Source: Vampirovibrio sp041737375
GTDB taxonomy: Bacteria > Cyanobacteriota > Vampirovibrionia > Vampirovibrionales > Vampirovibrionaceae
DNA length: 64,000 bases
Reading direction: 5' to 3'
NCBI RefSeq assembly: GCF_041737375.1
Contig: NZ_JBGSRV010000012.1
Coordinates: forward strand, 62,001-126,000
Part shown: positions 1-7,905 of the stretch, piece after piece
How positions within the stretch are numbered: the stretch's first letter is position 1
Layout: every line of letters begins with the position of its first letter
Notes under the pieces: model-generated
Database searches by the model: none
Told to the model about the DNA's origin: nothing
The model's input: only the letters and a program-made list of their open reading frames with translations
Translations under genes and position numbers: made by a program

Positions 1-244
1 CATAGCGCACCACGCCCGGTTCTACGGCAATGGCATTGATAATATTGGCATCCACCAGCGCGGACAGCACATTGTAGAGCGTTCCTCGTGAAAGCCCTTG
101 CAGACCGTCTTTTACGGCTTCAAAAACCTCATCGGCTGTGGGGTGAGAGTCTGTGTGCAACAGAAAATCCATTATCACGGCCCGCTGAGGGGTTACTTTT
201 AAATGCTTTCGGGTCAGCAGCTGACGAATTTCGGCGGGGGTCAT
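1..244 (-). CDS. Fur-family transcriptional regulator, N-terminal part
   Basis: The gene runs off the left edge, so only about 81 N-terminal residues are seen. They form the winged-helix DNA-binding half of a Fur/PerR/Zur-type metal- or peroxide-responsive repressor. Visible landmarks are KVTPQRAVIMDFL near residues 16-28, HPTADEVFEAV, and the recognition-helix region LSRGTLYNVLSALVDANII. The metal-binding and dimerisation half lies outside the window, so the subtype cannot be named. The ATG at 244 has no strong ribosome binding site. The region just upstream (274-345) carries nested inverted and direct repeats that fit autoregulation by such a repressor. The family call is solid; Fur, PerR and Zur are not separable here. 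Confidence 0.85.
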   Translation of the reverse strand, partial: MTPAEIRQLLTRKHLKVTPQRAVIMDFLLHTDSHPTADEVFEAVKDGLQGLSRGTLYNVLSALVDANIINAIAVEPGVVRY

Positions 245-273
245 CAGGATCAATCTCGCTATTAATTATAGTG

Positions 274-345
274 AGTCTTAACTAATAATAAACTCTATTT
301 AAGACTTATTCCTAATTTAGAATAAGTCTAATTTAGGAATAAGTC
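274..345. promoter_or_regulatory. Nested palindromes, probable Fur-family operator
   Basis: Two overlapping inverted repeats lie directly upstream of the Fur-like gene. One is AGTCTTAA (274-281) with TTAAGACT (299-306). The other is a perfect 9-bp pair GACTTATTC (303-311) and GAATAAGTC (320-328) with an 8-bp AT-rich spacer. The segment TAATTTAG(G)AATAAGTC is also tandemly duplicated (313-328 and 329-345). AT-rich palindromes next to a Fur-family gene are typical autoregulatory operators. Binding is inferred. The next gene on the other side (513) may share the control. Confidence 0.55.
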
Positions 346-512
346 AAGATAAGCAAGCTGAAATGGGCGGTTTTTAGACATTGTTGACGATTGTGCAAAA
401 AGAGTTGATCTGCTTGAATGAAAAGTAGGCGGTTTCTTGCTGTTAGTCTGGGTGCCATGCCCCTGTATCCTCCCTTGGCTCAGGTATTCTGACAATTTTT
501 GAAAGGCATGTT

Positions 513-1562
513 ATGAGCGATTCCCAATTTCAGTCCATGGATTCTAACCCGCAGCTCCTGACGCTGTCGGATGATTGGCGGCAGTGGATCGCCAAAAACC
601 TGATGCTGGGAAGCGCCAGCCAGGATTTGATTCGCATTCTGGTGGATAAAGGGCATGCTCTGGATTTGGCCGCTCAGGAAGTGAAAATGGCCCAGAATCA
701 CCCCTATGTGGCTGGGGGACAGTCTCTGGCCTTGAAGTTGAAGAAGCGGGACTGGGTGCTTCAGTGTCAAACTGTTTTACAAGAGCAGTCCCCCTCTTTT
801 GGCGAGGTAGAGCGCCGAGAACGCCTGTCACGAGACGAATTCTACGAATCGTACTACTACCGCAATCGCCCGGTGGTGATTACAGGTATGCTGAACGACT
901 GGCCCGCCCTAACCCGCTGGACGCCAGATTACTTAAAAGCCAGTTATGGCCATTTAGAAGTGGAAGTTCAGTGTGGACGCTCTCAAGATCCAGAGTATGA
1001 GATTAATAGCGACCAGTATAAAAAGCGCATGCCCTTTAGCGAATATATCGATTGGGTGAATAGCGGGCTGGAAACCAATAATTTTTATATGACCGCCAAC
1101 AACTCCGGGCATAACGCCTCGGTGTTAAAGGGGCTTTGGCAGGATGTCCCCCTGTTGAGTGAATACCTGAAGGCCGATGAGGCCAATCAGGGCTTCTTTT
1201 GGTACGGCCCCCAAGGCACGGTGACTCCCTTGCATCACGACTTGACCAATAACTTTATGGCCCAGGTGCAAGGCCATAAAATGGTGCGTATGATTCCGCC
1301 CAGCCGGTTGCCGGAGGTGTACAATCACCTCCACTGTTACTCTCAGGTGGATTTGAGCAACCCGGACTACGAACGCTTTCCCCAGTTTGCGGGGGTTCGC
1401 ACCATGGATGTGATGCTGGCCCCCGGTGAAATCCTGTTTTTGCCGGTGGGTTACTGGCATCATGTGGTGGGGGTGGAAATTTCCATTACCATGACCTATA
1501 CCAACTTTTTACCCTTCAACGATTTTGGGGCCATTTATAGCACCTATGGTTTTTTTGATTAA
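513..1562 (+). CDS. Cupin-like (JmjC-type) Fe(II)/2-oxoglutarate oxygenase
   Basis: 349 residues. The C-terminal two thirds match the cupin_8/JmjC-like fold, which hydroxylates protein or small-molecule substrates using Fe(II) and 2-oxoglutarate. Metal ligands are visible as the HxD motif in LHHDLTNN (about residues 241-243) and the distal His in GYWHHVVG (about 315). The family's entry motif, RPVVITGMLNDWPA, lies near residue 120. The first ~100 residues are a less conserved helical extension. The ATG at 513 follows a GAAAGG-like site. It is a single gene between the Fur-like regulator (divergent) and a secreted hydrolase. The substrate cannot be predicted. Confidence 0.8.
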   Translation: MSDSQFQSMDSNPQLLTLSDDWRQWIAKNLMLGSASQDLIRILVDKGHALDLAAQEVKMAQNHPYVAGGQSLALKLKKRDWVLQCQTVLQEQSPSFGEVERRERLSRDEFYESYYYRNRPVVITGMLNDWPALTRWTPDYLKASYGHLEVEVQCGRSQDPEYEINSDQYKKRMPFSEYIDWVNSGLETNNFYMTANNSGHNASVLKGLWQDVPLLSEYLKADEANQGFFWYGPQGTVTPLHHDLTNNFMAQVQGHKMVRMIPPSRLPEVYNHLHCYSQVDLSNPDYERFPQFAGVRTMDVMLAPGEILFLPVGYWHHVVGVEISITMTYTNFLPFNDFGAIYSTYGFFD

Positions 1563-1576
1563 TTCCGGAGGGGGTG

Positions 1577-1615
1577 ATGCGGCGGTGGTTCCAGCGCTGG
1601 TTCAAAATGTTATAA
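1577..1615 (+). CDS. Possible 12-residue cationic peptide (mini-ORF)
   Basis: Fifteen bases after the stop of the cupin gene a strong Shine-Dalgarno run, GGAGGGGG (1567-1574), precedes ATG 1577, which opens a 12-codon frame ending in TAA. The peptide would be MRRWFQRWFKML, rich in Arg/Lys and Trp/Phe like short membrane-active peptides. Such a strong ribosome site is uncommon by chance, but a frame this short proves little. It could be a translated leader, a small protein or a coincidence. Confidence 0.25.
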   Translation: MRRWFQRWFKML

Positions 1616-1620
1616 AGCTT

Positions 1621-1650
1621 TTGGGTTGGGCTTAAATTTCCTGCTACTAT
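1621..1650 (+). promoter_or_regulatory. Candidate sigma-70 extended -10 promoter
   Basis: TTGGGT (1621-1626), an 18-base spacer, then TGC-TACTAT with the -10 at 1645-1650. The extended -10 TG compensates for a weak -35. It would start transcription near 1657, ahead of the secreted hydrolase at 1721. Confidence 0.4.
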
Positions 1651-1720
1651 TAAGGCTAAAGTGAGTTTGTCCTATCAGGATTGACCTCCAGACTTCCTAC
1701 CTCAAAAGCGGCCTGTTTTT

Positions 1721-3082
1721 GTGAAAAATCGACCCCTCAAAGCGTGCTTGGTTCTTTTGGCTTTGTGCACGCAAGTTGCATTAGGCTTTGCGCCCAGTTA
1801 CGCCGGTGGCATTCATGATCACGGCCCCCACCGCGCAGCTGTGGGGCATCATCAAAGCCCGCATCGCAATGATTATTCCACCGGATTTTTGTTGCCTCGG
1901 CAACGTTCGTTTAAAAGCCTGAACCAAATCTATCAGTTCGATCATTCGCCCTTGGGCAAACGAATTCCGGTTTTGCTGGTGCCGGGTCGGGCGGAAGAGT
2001 TCCAGCACAACGCCTGGTGGAAAGAAATCTGGCATGTGGCCAATCAGGATTTGGCCTTTAATCGCTATTTCAAGCTCTATGTCTTCTTATATAACTCTAA
2101 AGAAGAGTTGGATGTGCAGGCCGAAGGTTTGGTCAAGGAGCTGAAGGGTCGTTTTGGTACCTTGCCTGCCTCTCAGCCCTTGATGATGGTAACTTACAGC
2201 CTGGGTGGGGTGATTGTGCGTGAAATGGCAAAGGATACCAGCCTGCTGAACAAGGTCGATACCATGATTGCCATTGCGGTGCCTTTTCATGGCTCTCCCA
2301 TGTTTGATCCTGAGTGGTTTAGCGAGTATTTGAACCCGCCTACCCGATCGCCCTTGCGCCGGTTTTGGGATCGCAGTTTGTACCGGGGTTATATGTTCAG
2401 TAAAAGTAACCTCACCCGTGGTTTGAACTGGGATAATTTTGACAGCTCCAAGCCCCAGTTTCAAAGTGGGAATAACCATCCCAATCAACCCAGTTTGGCG
2501 GGCGATCAGGCTTGTTCCACCGTGCAGCCCTATCAGGAATATCCCAACGCGGATTTGATTCGTCAAAAAACCATTGTATATGCCAACTATCTGGAAAACG
2601 CTGTAACGCACCCCGAGTCTCAAAAAAAGAAAAGCACCATCGCCAAGTCCATTAGCCTGCCTCGCCGTGCGGTGGAGTCGGTGGTACCTTTTTACGGGTT
2701 TACGGTGCATGCTGTATTAAGTTATATGGGCCTGCAACTGGCCAATTTGCCCACCTATACCCCGGATGACCCACAGGGCAAAAATACCCAGCTTTATCGC
2801 TATAACGACGGGGCCATTCCGGTCAGTAGCATGCTGTTTCTCAAACCCAGCCCGGACCCTTACGATGATGATTTGTGGGGCCTGATTGGCATGTCTACGG
2901 TGCGTAACGTGCGGGTGTTTAAAGGGCATGATCATTTGCATATTGGAGAATATGCCCGCCTGAAGGGCAATCTGGTGACCCCGGATCTGGTTCACCCGGA
3001 AGATGGTCAACGATCCCCGCACCGCTGGATTATTCACGATTTGTTTAAACGGATGCGTGAACTCCGGGTAAAAGCCGGTTAA
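1721..3082 (+). CDS. Secreted alpha/beta hydrolase (lipase-like)
   Basis: 453 residues with a GTG start. Residues 1-28 form a classical signal peptide (basic start, hydrophobic LVLLALCTQVALGF, Ala-rich end), so the protein is exported. The mature part begins an alpha/beta-hydrolase fold at about residue 85 (IPVLLVPGRAEEFQHNAWW). The nucleophile elbow is TYSLGGV with Ser160, and a late His-rich segment, GHDHLHIGEY near 403, can supply the catalytic His. The layout resembles PGAP1/lipase-type esterases. An insert of ~100 residues with many Pro/Asn separates the elbow from the last His. The next gene's longest frame overlaps its stop codon (TAATG), so the two are probably co-transcribed. The substrate is unknown; lipid or ester is likely. 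Confidence 0.72.
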   Translation: MKNRPLKACLVLLALCTQVALGFAPSYAGGIHDHGPHRAAVGHHQSPHRNDYSTGFLLPRQRSFKSLNQIYQFDHSPLGKRIPVLLVPGRAEEFQHNAWWKEIWHVANQDLAFNRYFKLYVFLYNSKEELDVQAEGLVKELKGRFGTLPASQPLMMVTYSLGGVIVREMAKDTSLLNKVDTMIAIAVPFHGSPMFDPEWFSEYLNPPTRSPLRRFWDRSLYRGYMFSKSNLTRGLNWDNFDSSKPQFQSGNNHPNQPSLAGDQACSTVQPYQEYPNADLIRQKTIVYANYLENAVTHPESQKKKSTIAKSISLPRRAVESVVPFYGFTVHAVLSYMGLQLANLPTYTPDDPQGKNTQLYRYNDGAIPVSSMLFLKPSPDPYDDDLWGLIGMSTVRNVRVFKGHDHLHIGEYARLKGNLVTPDLVHPEDGQRSPHRWIIHDLFKRMRELRVKAG

Positions 3083-3099
3083 TGCAGAGAGAAAGAGCA

Positions 3100-3345
3100 A
3101 TGACATTACCCACCCCGGTGCAAACCCTTGATTTAAGAACCACCAAATGCCCCCTGAATTTTGTAAAAACCCGGCTGGCGCTGGAAAAGCTGGCCTTGGG
3201 CGATGTGTTGGAAGTCTGGATTCTATCCGATAGCCAGTCGTCGTTGAATATTCCCAGCAGCATCCGCCAAGAAGGCCATGAGGTGCTGCAGGTGGAAACC
3301 GCCGAAGATGGCCTGCAGCGGCTGCTGATTCAGAAGGCGTGTTAA
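3100..3345 (+). CDS. TusA/SirA-like sulfurtransferase family protein
   Basis: 81 residues from ATG 3100, which follows AGAGAAAGAG. An upstream in-frame ATG at 3082 overlaps the previous stop codon and would add six residues. The protein has the TusA (SirA/YedF) hallmark: a beta-strand LDLRTTKCP followed by a helix FVKTRLALEKL, with the conserved Cys17-Pro18. It ends in a second beta-alpha unit. Members carry persulfide sulfur or act as small regulators. The usual CPxP is here CPLN, a common variant. It probably forms a short operon with the upstream hydrolase, though no functional link is obvious. Confidence 0.8.
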   Translation: MTLPTPVQTLDLRTTKCPLNFVKTRLALEKLALGDVLEVWILSDSQSSLNIPSSIRQEGHEVLQVETAEDGLQRLLIQKAC

Positions 3346-3362
3346 TAGCAGCAGCGTAAGGT

Positions 3363-3851
3363 TCAGGGTTCGCCTTCCGGTACAATTTCGTAGCCCAGCG
3401 TGGCCAGCTTTTGTTTGCAGGCATCTACCCAGGGTTCATAGCCGCAGCCCTTTACCAAAATGGCCATGGGGCTGGCTGGATAATTCCGGCAAAAGGCGGG
3501 GCGATCCTCGTAAATCTGGCAAAGGCGGTTCTCCCCCAGATTTCGGCAATGGTAAAACACCACATCGCTTTCCTGGAGCTGGGCCTTGGTTTTTTGACTG
3601 CGAACCATGGCCAGCACCCGGTCGATATGCTGGGGCGCTTGGCTATAAAACGCCTTGGCCGCCTGATGGGAGGGATGGGGAATAAATACGCTCAGGAAGT
3701 CCCGGCAGGTTTCATCGCCTTGCGCGGCTTGGGCAAACAGTTGATCCAGCGGAACACTGGGCACTGCCACCGAGCAACAGGCCGCCTGCAAGTTGCAGCC
3801 GGTGGGTTTGGGTACGCCCAATATGGTTTCCCAGCTTGGTTGAGTCATCAT
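3363..3851 (-). CDS. YkgJ-type cysteine-cluster protein
   Basis: 162 residues. It has the scattered cysteine pattern of the YkgJ/FliB-like family, which probably binds zinc or an Fe-S cluster: CNLQAACC near the N-terminus, then FYHCRNLGENRLCQIYEDRPAFCRNYP and a final KGCGYEPWVDAC. The CxIYxxRPxxCRxYP block is diagnostic. The biochemical role of this family is not established. It is convergent with the TusA-like gene (17-base gap) and separated by ~120 bases from the HD-GYP gene on the same strand. Confidence 0.8.
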   Translation of the reverse strand: MMTQPSWETILGVPKPTGCNLQAACCSVAVPSVPLDQLFAQAAQGDETCRDFLSVFIPHPSHQAAKAFYSQAPQHIDRVLAMVRSQKTKAQLQESDVVFYHCRNLGENRLCQIYEDRPAFCRNYPASPMAILVKGCGYEPWVDACKQKLATLGYEIVPEGEP

Positions 3852-3972
3852 TTTTTGCCTGTAAAAACGGATGGGGCATTTTGTTGGGAAGAGCTTTCAG
3901 CGGGCAATGGCCCAGCCTGATTATAAACCCGTTCTACCCGCCAAGGCGTCCCCCAACGGCAGGACGTGGCGC

Positions 3973-4974
3973 TTAAGAAGCCAGTTCCTGAATCCGAGGC
4001 CGTTCTTCCTGGCTGAAATCGTGGTAGTTGCTGAGTTTGACAAACTGGGCCAACAGCTCGGGATGGAAGCTTTTATCCCCTTCGGATAACATGATTTTAA
4101 TGGCCTTGGCGCTGGGGATAGACTCTTTATAGGGGCGTTTGGAGGTCAGGGCATCGTAAACATCGGCAATTTTAACCAAATGGGAATAGGGGTGGATCTG
4201 ATCGCCCCTTAAATCCTGTGGATAGCCGCCGCCGTTATACATTTCCTGATGTTCCAGTGCGGGGCGGGCAATGTGATCGGGCAGGCGCAGCACTTCGGTA
4301 ATCATTTTATAGCCTATCCCCGGATGCAGCTGCATCACTTCAAATTCCTTTTCGCTCAGGCGACCGGGTTTGAACATAATGTTGCGGGGAATCATGAGTT
4401 TGCCCAAGTCGTGCAGAATGGCGGCCAAGGCAATGTCCTTTACCTCTTGCTTGCTGAAGCCCGCCTTGATGGCCAGCGCAATGCTCAAGGCGGTCACATC
4501 CAGAATATGAGAGTAGGTAAACGAGTCTCGGACCCGCACCTGGCTCAGAAACTGGATTTGCTCCACCTGGGAGGTAACTTCCGCAATCAGTTTGTCTCGG
4601 GCCACTTCACACAGTGCAATATCTGGGGAAGCCCCTTTTTGCAGTTTTTGCCAAAAGTATCCAATCGATCCCAGAAATGCCTGGGTTAACGCACCACTCA
4701 ACAAAAGCTCACTGGCATTCTCATCCGCTAAATTTTGCTGTTCTTGTTCCGAAAGTCCGGCCTGAAAGCGAAAGACAAACCCTTCATGATTGATGAAATC
4801 CGTTTTTGGAATATCGCCGGTGTCTCGGTAGAGGCTTTGTACTTGCAGGTTGGCCAGTAAATCGGCGTTCACGGTTTGCCCCGCCCGGTAGCGCAATTCA
4901 CCTGAAATGGCGTACAGGCTGTATTCCAGACTTTGCAAACCCGATAGTTCGGTGAAAGGAACTTTTACAAACAA
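3973..4974 (-). CDS. HD-GYP domain phosphodiesterase
   Basis: 333 residues. The C-terminal half is an HD-GYP domain, which hydrolyses cyclic di-GMP: ILHDLGKLMIP (about residue 185), RPALEHQEMYNGGGYP (about 238-250), DVYDALTSKRPYK. The HD, HxE and GYP signatures are all present, so it should be active. The N-terminal ~150 residues are unrecognised and could be a sensor or partner-binding part; no membrane segment is seen. The start is TTG 4974 after AGAGGAC; no ATG gives a full-length product. The gene is monocistronic, with a long upstream region containing a tandem AT-rich repeat. It probably controls the surface/motile switch, consistent with pilus genes in the window. Confidence 0.87.
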   Translation of the reverse strand: MFVKVPFTELSGLQSLEYSLYAISGELRYRAGQTVNADLLANLQVQSLYRDTGDIPKTDFINHEGFVFRFQAGLSEQEQQNLADENASELLLSGALTQAFLGSIGYFWQKLQKGASPDIALCEVARDKLIAEVTSQVEQIQFLSQVRVRDSFTYSHILDVTALSIALAIKAGFSKQEVKDIALAAILHDLGKLMIPRNIMFKPGRLSEKEFEVMQLHPGIGYKMITEVLRLPDHIARPALEHQEMYNGGGYPQDLRGDQIHPYSHLVKIADVYDALTSKRPYKESIPSAKAIKIMLSEGDKSFHPELLAQFVKLSNYHDFSQEERPRIQELAS

Positions 4975-5098
4975 GCAATGGGTCCTCTGTCCGGCTTCTG
5001 ATTGAAAAGCGCCGGTACGATCGTTTTACAGTTCAAACTGTTTTTAAGGGAGTTTTAATACCTTCGGCCAATGGGCAGAAAAGTTGAGGGTTTATTTT

Positions 5099-5119
5099 AT
5101 AAATTGTATATAAATTGTA
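5099..5119. repeat. 11-bp tandem AT-rich direct repeat
   Basis: ATAAATTGTA occurs twice at an 11-base period (5099-5108 and 5110-5119), one helical turn apart, within the ~270-base gap upstream of the HD-GYP gene. The spacing suggests an operator read from one DNA face, or an AT-rich promoter element for the minus-strand gene. The gap otherwise shows nothing recognisable. Confidence 0.35.
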
Positions 5120-5241
5120 ATTGTTGAGAGTCGGAAGAAGTTGAAAAAAATGAACCTCTGCTCATCAGGGTCACCCAACACGATTGAACCCGTTGGGACG
5201 TTCCACGGGGTGGTTTTAAGCGGCTGCTATAAGAGAGGGCT

Positions 5242-7176
5242 TTAGTGGGACCGGGTAAAGCTCAGGCTCTCTTTCCATTGGCGCACGATGCTTTCCCGTT
5301 GATCCAGCGGGCAGTGGTAATCACAGGCCTGGCTCACCACGGTCACCGCATCTGTATTCAAGTTCACTTCTTTGCCCACTTTATCAAACAGGCACACCCC
5401 GGCGTTTTTTAAGGCCCCCGGTACATCGGCGGTGGGGTTGAAAAAATTGCCGCAACTGCCGCAGGTCACCATGGTCAGTCCCCGGTTCACCAGTTTGGCG
5501 TGTAGCTCGTAAAAGGCCTGATCCAGAATGCGATAGGATTCGGTGGAAAAGGAAACGGACTTGTATTCCAGAGTCAGGCAATAGCTTTCCTGACCCGCCG
5601 GGTTATAGGTGGTTAGGGTTTTTAAACGGCATTGCACCTGATTCACCCCGTTGGATAGCGGCACCGATTGCACCGTTTCTCGGGCTTGCTGGTGGGTGTA
5701 CGGTTTCGGCTCAGGTTCTACATGAGCGACCTGTTTGCTTGCCTTGCTTTGGAGGGCGTCGGGCCAATCGTCTCTTTTTGCTTTTGGGCTGAGGGGCAAG
5801 TCCACCGTGTTGTATTTCATATCCTCACGGGGGGCGTTTTTCTTCAGGATGTTATGGATGACCGAGCGGCTGGAAGTCTCGTCAAACAGGTCGGGGGGAC
5901 TGTCCAGCGATTCGTTGAAGCGGGTTCTGTCCGCCCGGCGGTAGCTGCTGCCTTTTAAAGGCTGCTCAGCCAGTTTTTGCCTGACAAAGTTGTAGATGGA
6001 AAGCGGGGAAAGCGCCACGCCCAGCACATAAGAAAGGGGGGTGAATATCAGCATGGTGGCATAATCGTTGGGTTTGCAGCGAGCCACCACCAGGGCCATG
6101 GCGTTCAGCACCAGTGTGAGGGCGGCAACCACGCCCCAAAACAGGGGTTCGCCCGGAATGGGGATTTGGGTCCTTTTATCCAGCAGGCCCAGCACAATAA
6201 CCAGCATAAAGGCCATTAAATAGGGCGGGTTTACGGTGGCGATCAAATGCTCCACGTGGTTAAAATCAAAGCGCAGCACCAGCCGGGTAAGCAGGGCGGG
6301 GCCGTATCGGGCCAAAATGGAAAGCCGGTTGAACAGTGTGCCAATGCAGCGGGTAAAATAATCCAGCGCGTTTACTCTGGAATCGGCGTAAACCACAACG
6401 CTGGGCGCCCAGTTAACCCTAAAATTTTGTAGGTTCAGGCGAATGGTGTATTCCAGGTTGTCAAAATCCGTTCCCCGATGGTAGGGAATCATTTCCAGCA
6501 CTTCCTGCTTGATGGCCCACCCGCTGTCCAGTAACCGGCAGCTCATGCCCAAATGATAATGACCGGCGTTGCCAATGCGGTTAAACACCCGGTTGGACAA
6601 AGCCATGACTTGGGCCAGCAAACTATCGGGCGGGTTTTTAAGCGCCACATACCCTTGAATGGCAAAGCTGTCGATGCCTTTGGCGGCGATGTTCTGGAAG
6701 AAGTCACTTTTAACGATATCGGTGGGCTTAAGAAAAACGAACATGCCGTTTCCGCCCGCCGCCAAACAACGCTCAATAATCCAGCCCAGCGCTTGTTCAA
6801 AGCGGGGGGCCGCCTCTGGGTGACGCCACACTTTGACGTTGGGCCGTAAAGACTGAGGGATCAATTCGTGGGCGGTATCTTCAGCGGTCACCAAATGAAC
6901 GGTGACCTTGCTGGCCGGGTAGTCCTGCTGATGAATGGCGTGGAGCAGTTGCAGCAACGCCGGGTGATCGTTGGGATCCAGAAAAGGGACCAGAATGGAT
7001 AACTGAAATTCCTGTCCCGGTTTATACAATTTTTTAACCAAATCGTACTTGCGACCCTGCTCGGCGGCCAGCACCACCAGCAATTGCCGAATCAGCAAAA
7101 AGACAACCAGGAGTTCCAGCAGGATAGCCAGGGAAGATTCAAATAAAGCAATTGGATTCATCAGGGGTGCGGTCAC
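5242..7176 (-). CDS. Membrane family-2 glycosyltransferase with cysteine-bearing C-terminal domain
   Basis: 644 residues. An N-terminal membrane segment (about 8-32) is followed by a GT-A/family-2 glycosyltransferase-like domain (FQLSILVPFLDPNDHPALL; YPASKVTVHLVTAED). Two or three hydrophobic segments (about 310-400; LMAFMLVIVLGLL, ATMLIFTPLSYVLGVAL) follow, as in cellulose-synthase-like enzymes. The catalytic Asp motifs are degenerate, so activity is uncertain. The last ~130 residues form a separate soluble domain with CGSCGNF and CDYHCP, a possible metal site. The linker is low complexity. The start is GTG 7176, with ATG 7161 as the alternative; neither has a strong ribosome site. The neighbour upstream is a TPR protein on the same strand. 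Confidence 0.65.
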   Translation of the reverse strand: MTAPLMNPIALFESSLAILLELLVVFLLIRQLLVVLAAEQGRKYDLVKKLYKPGQEFQLSILVPFLDPNDHPALLQLLHAIHQQDYPASKVTVHLVTAEDTAHELIPQSLRPNVKVWRHPEAAPRFEQALGWIIERCLAAGGNGMFVFLKPTDIVKSDFFQNIAAKGIDSFAIQGYVALKNPPDSLLAQVMALSNRVFNRIGNAGHYHLGMSCRLLDSGWAIKQEVLEMIPYHRGTDFDNLEYTIRLNLQNFRVNWAPSVVVYADSRVNALDYFTRCIGTLFNRLSILARYGPALLTRLVLRFDFNHVEHLIATVNPPYLMAFMLVIVLGLLDKRTQIPIPGEPLFWGVVAALTLVLNAMALVVARCKPNDYATMLIFTPLSYVLGVALSPLSIYNFVRQKLAEQPLKGSSYRRADRTRFNESLDSPPDLFDETSSRSVIHNILKKNAPREDMKYNTVDLPLSPKAKRDDWPDALQSKASKQVAHVEPEPKPYTHQQARETVQSVPLSNGVNQVQCRLKTLTTYNPAGQESYCLTLEYKSVSFSTESYRILDQAFYELHAKLVNRGLTMVTCGSCGNFFNPTADVPGALKNAGVCLFDKVGKEVNLNTDAVTVVSQACDYHCPLDQRESIVRQWKESLSFTRSH

Positions 7177-7217
7177 TTTACGGTTCGTGGACTCTCATGA
7201 TGTATTCTACCCGAAAA

Positions 7218-7799
7218 TCACCGCTGTTTTAAAGCCGCTTGCGCCGCTTGTGCCAGTTCCGCTTCTGGTTGCAGTTGCAAAAAGCGCTCAAAGCAAGGCC
7301 GAGCCTGGGTCATATCCCCCGTTTTTTGGTAAGTCAGGCCCAGCATAAACCAGGCTTCGGCATTATCCGGGTTGTCTGCGGTTAGCGCCTTAAACTGGGT
7401 TTGCACTTCCGCCAGTCGGCCTTCCTGATCGTAGGTATTGATCAGATTTCGGTAATACAACGAAAAAGGCGGCTGCATGCGACAGGCTCGTTGAAACGAG
7501 GCGTAAGCCAGCGGGTAATGGTGGGTGAGCCGATAAGCCAGCCCCAAATTGTTATAAATAGGAGCAGCCATACTGGCAAAGGGATTCAGCCGAATGGCGG
7601 CCTTCAGTTCCTCAATGGCCTCTTCGTACTGGCCTCGTTCCATCAGCAATTGGCCATTCCGGGCGTGGGCAATGGCGTTGTCCTTCAGGTCATAGGCCGC
7701 TGCCGTTGGCATTAGCGATAATAAGGCCATTAGGCCCACCAAAACGCCCACGCTCATTAAGCGCCAAGGGGGTTGAAGGCTGGGGCAAACGCATTTCAA
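7218..7799 (-). CDS. Exported or anchored TPR protein
   Basis: 193 residues. A hydrophobic segment near residues 15-35 (MSVGVLVGLMALLSLMPTAAA) looks like a signal peptide or anchor. Three tetratricopeptide repeats follow: AHARNGQLLMERGQYEEAIEELKAAIRLNP, then a unit beginning IYNNLGLAYRL and one beginning AWFMLGLTYQKTGDM. TPRs mediate protein-protein contacts, often assembly of envelope or pilus machinery. TTG 7799 opens the longest frame; ATG 7757 would start right at the hydrophobic segment and is also plausible. It lies 41 bases upstream of the glycosyltransferase and is likely co-transcribed with it. Confidence 0.75.
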   Translation of the reverse strand: MKCVCPSLQPPWRLMSVGVLVGLMALLSLMPTAAAYDLKDNAIAHARNGQLLMERGQYEEAIEELKAAIRLNPFASMAAPIYNNLGLAYRLTHHYPLAYASFQRACRMQPPFSLYYRNLINTYDQEGRLAEVQTQFKALTADNPDNAEAWFMLGLTYQKTGDMTQARPCFERFLQLQPEAELAQAAQAALKQR

Positions 7800-7905
7800 A
7801 ATGGGGGTGGCCTATTTAGGGTTAAATGGGTGGGGGCACCGTGCAGTCCACTGTAACATGGGCCTGTGGTCAGGGTATCGGCGTTTTCAGGGTCAACTTG
7901 AATTT

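Noticed and set aside
2087..3424. Antisense frames opposite the hydrolase and TusA-like genes
   Set aside because: They shadow well-supported genes in biased codon usage and have no recognisable domain.
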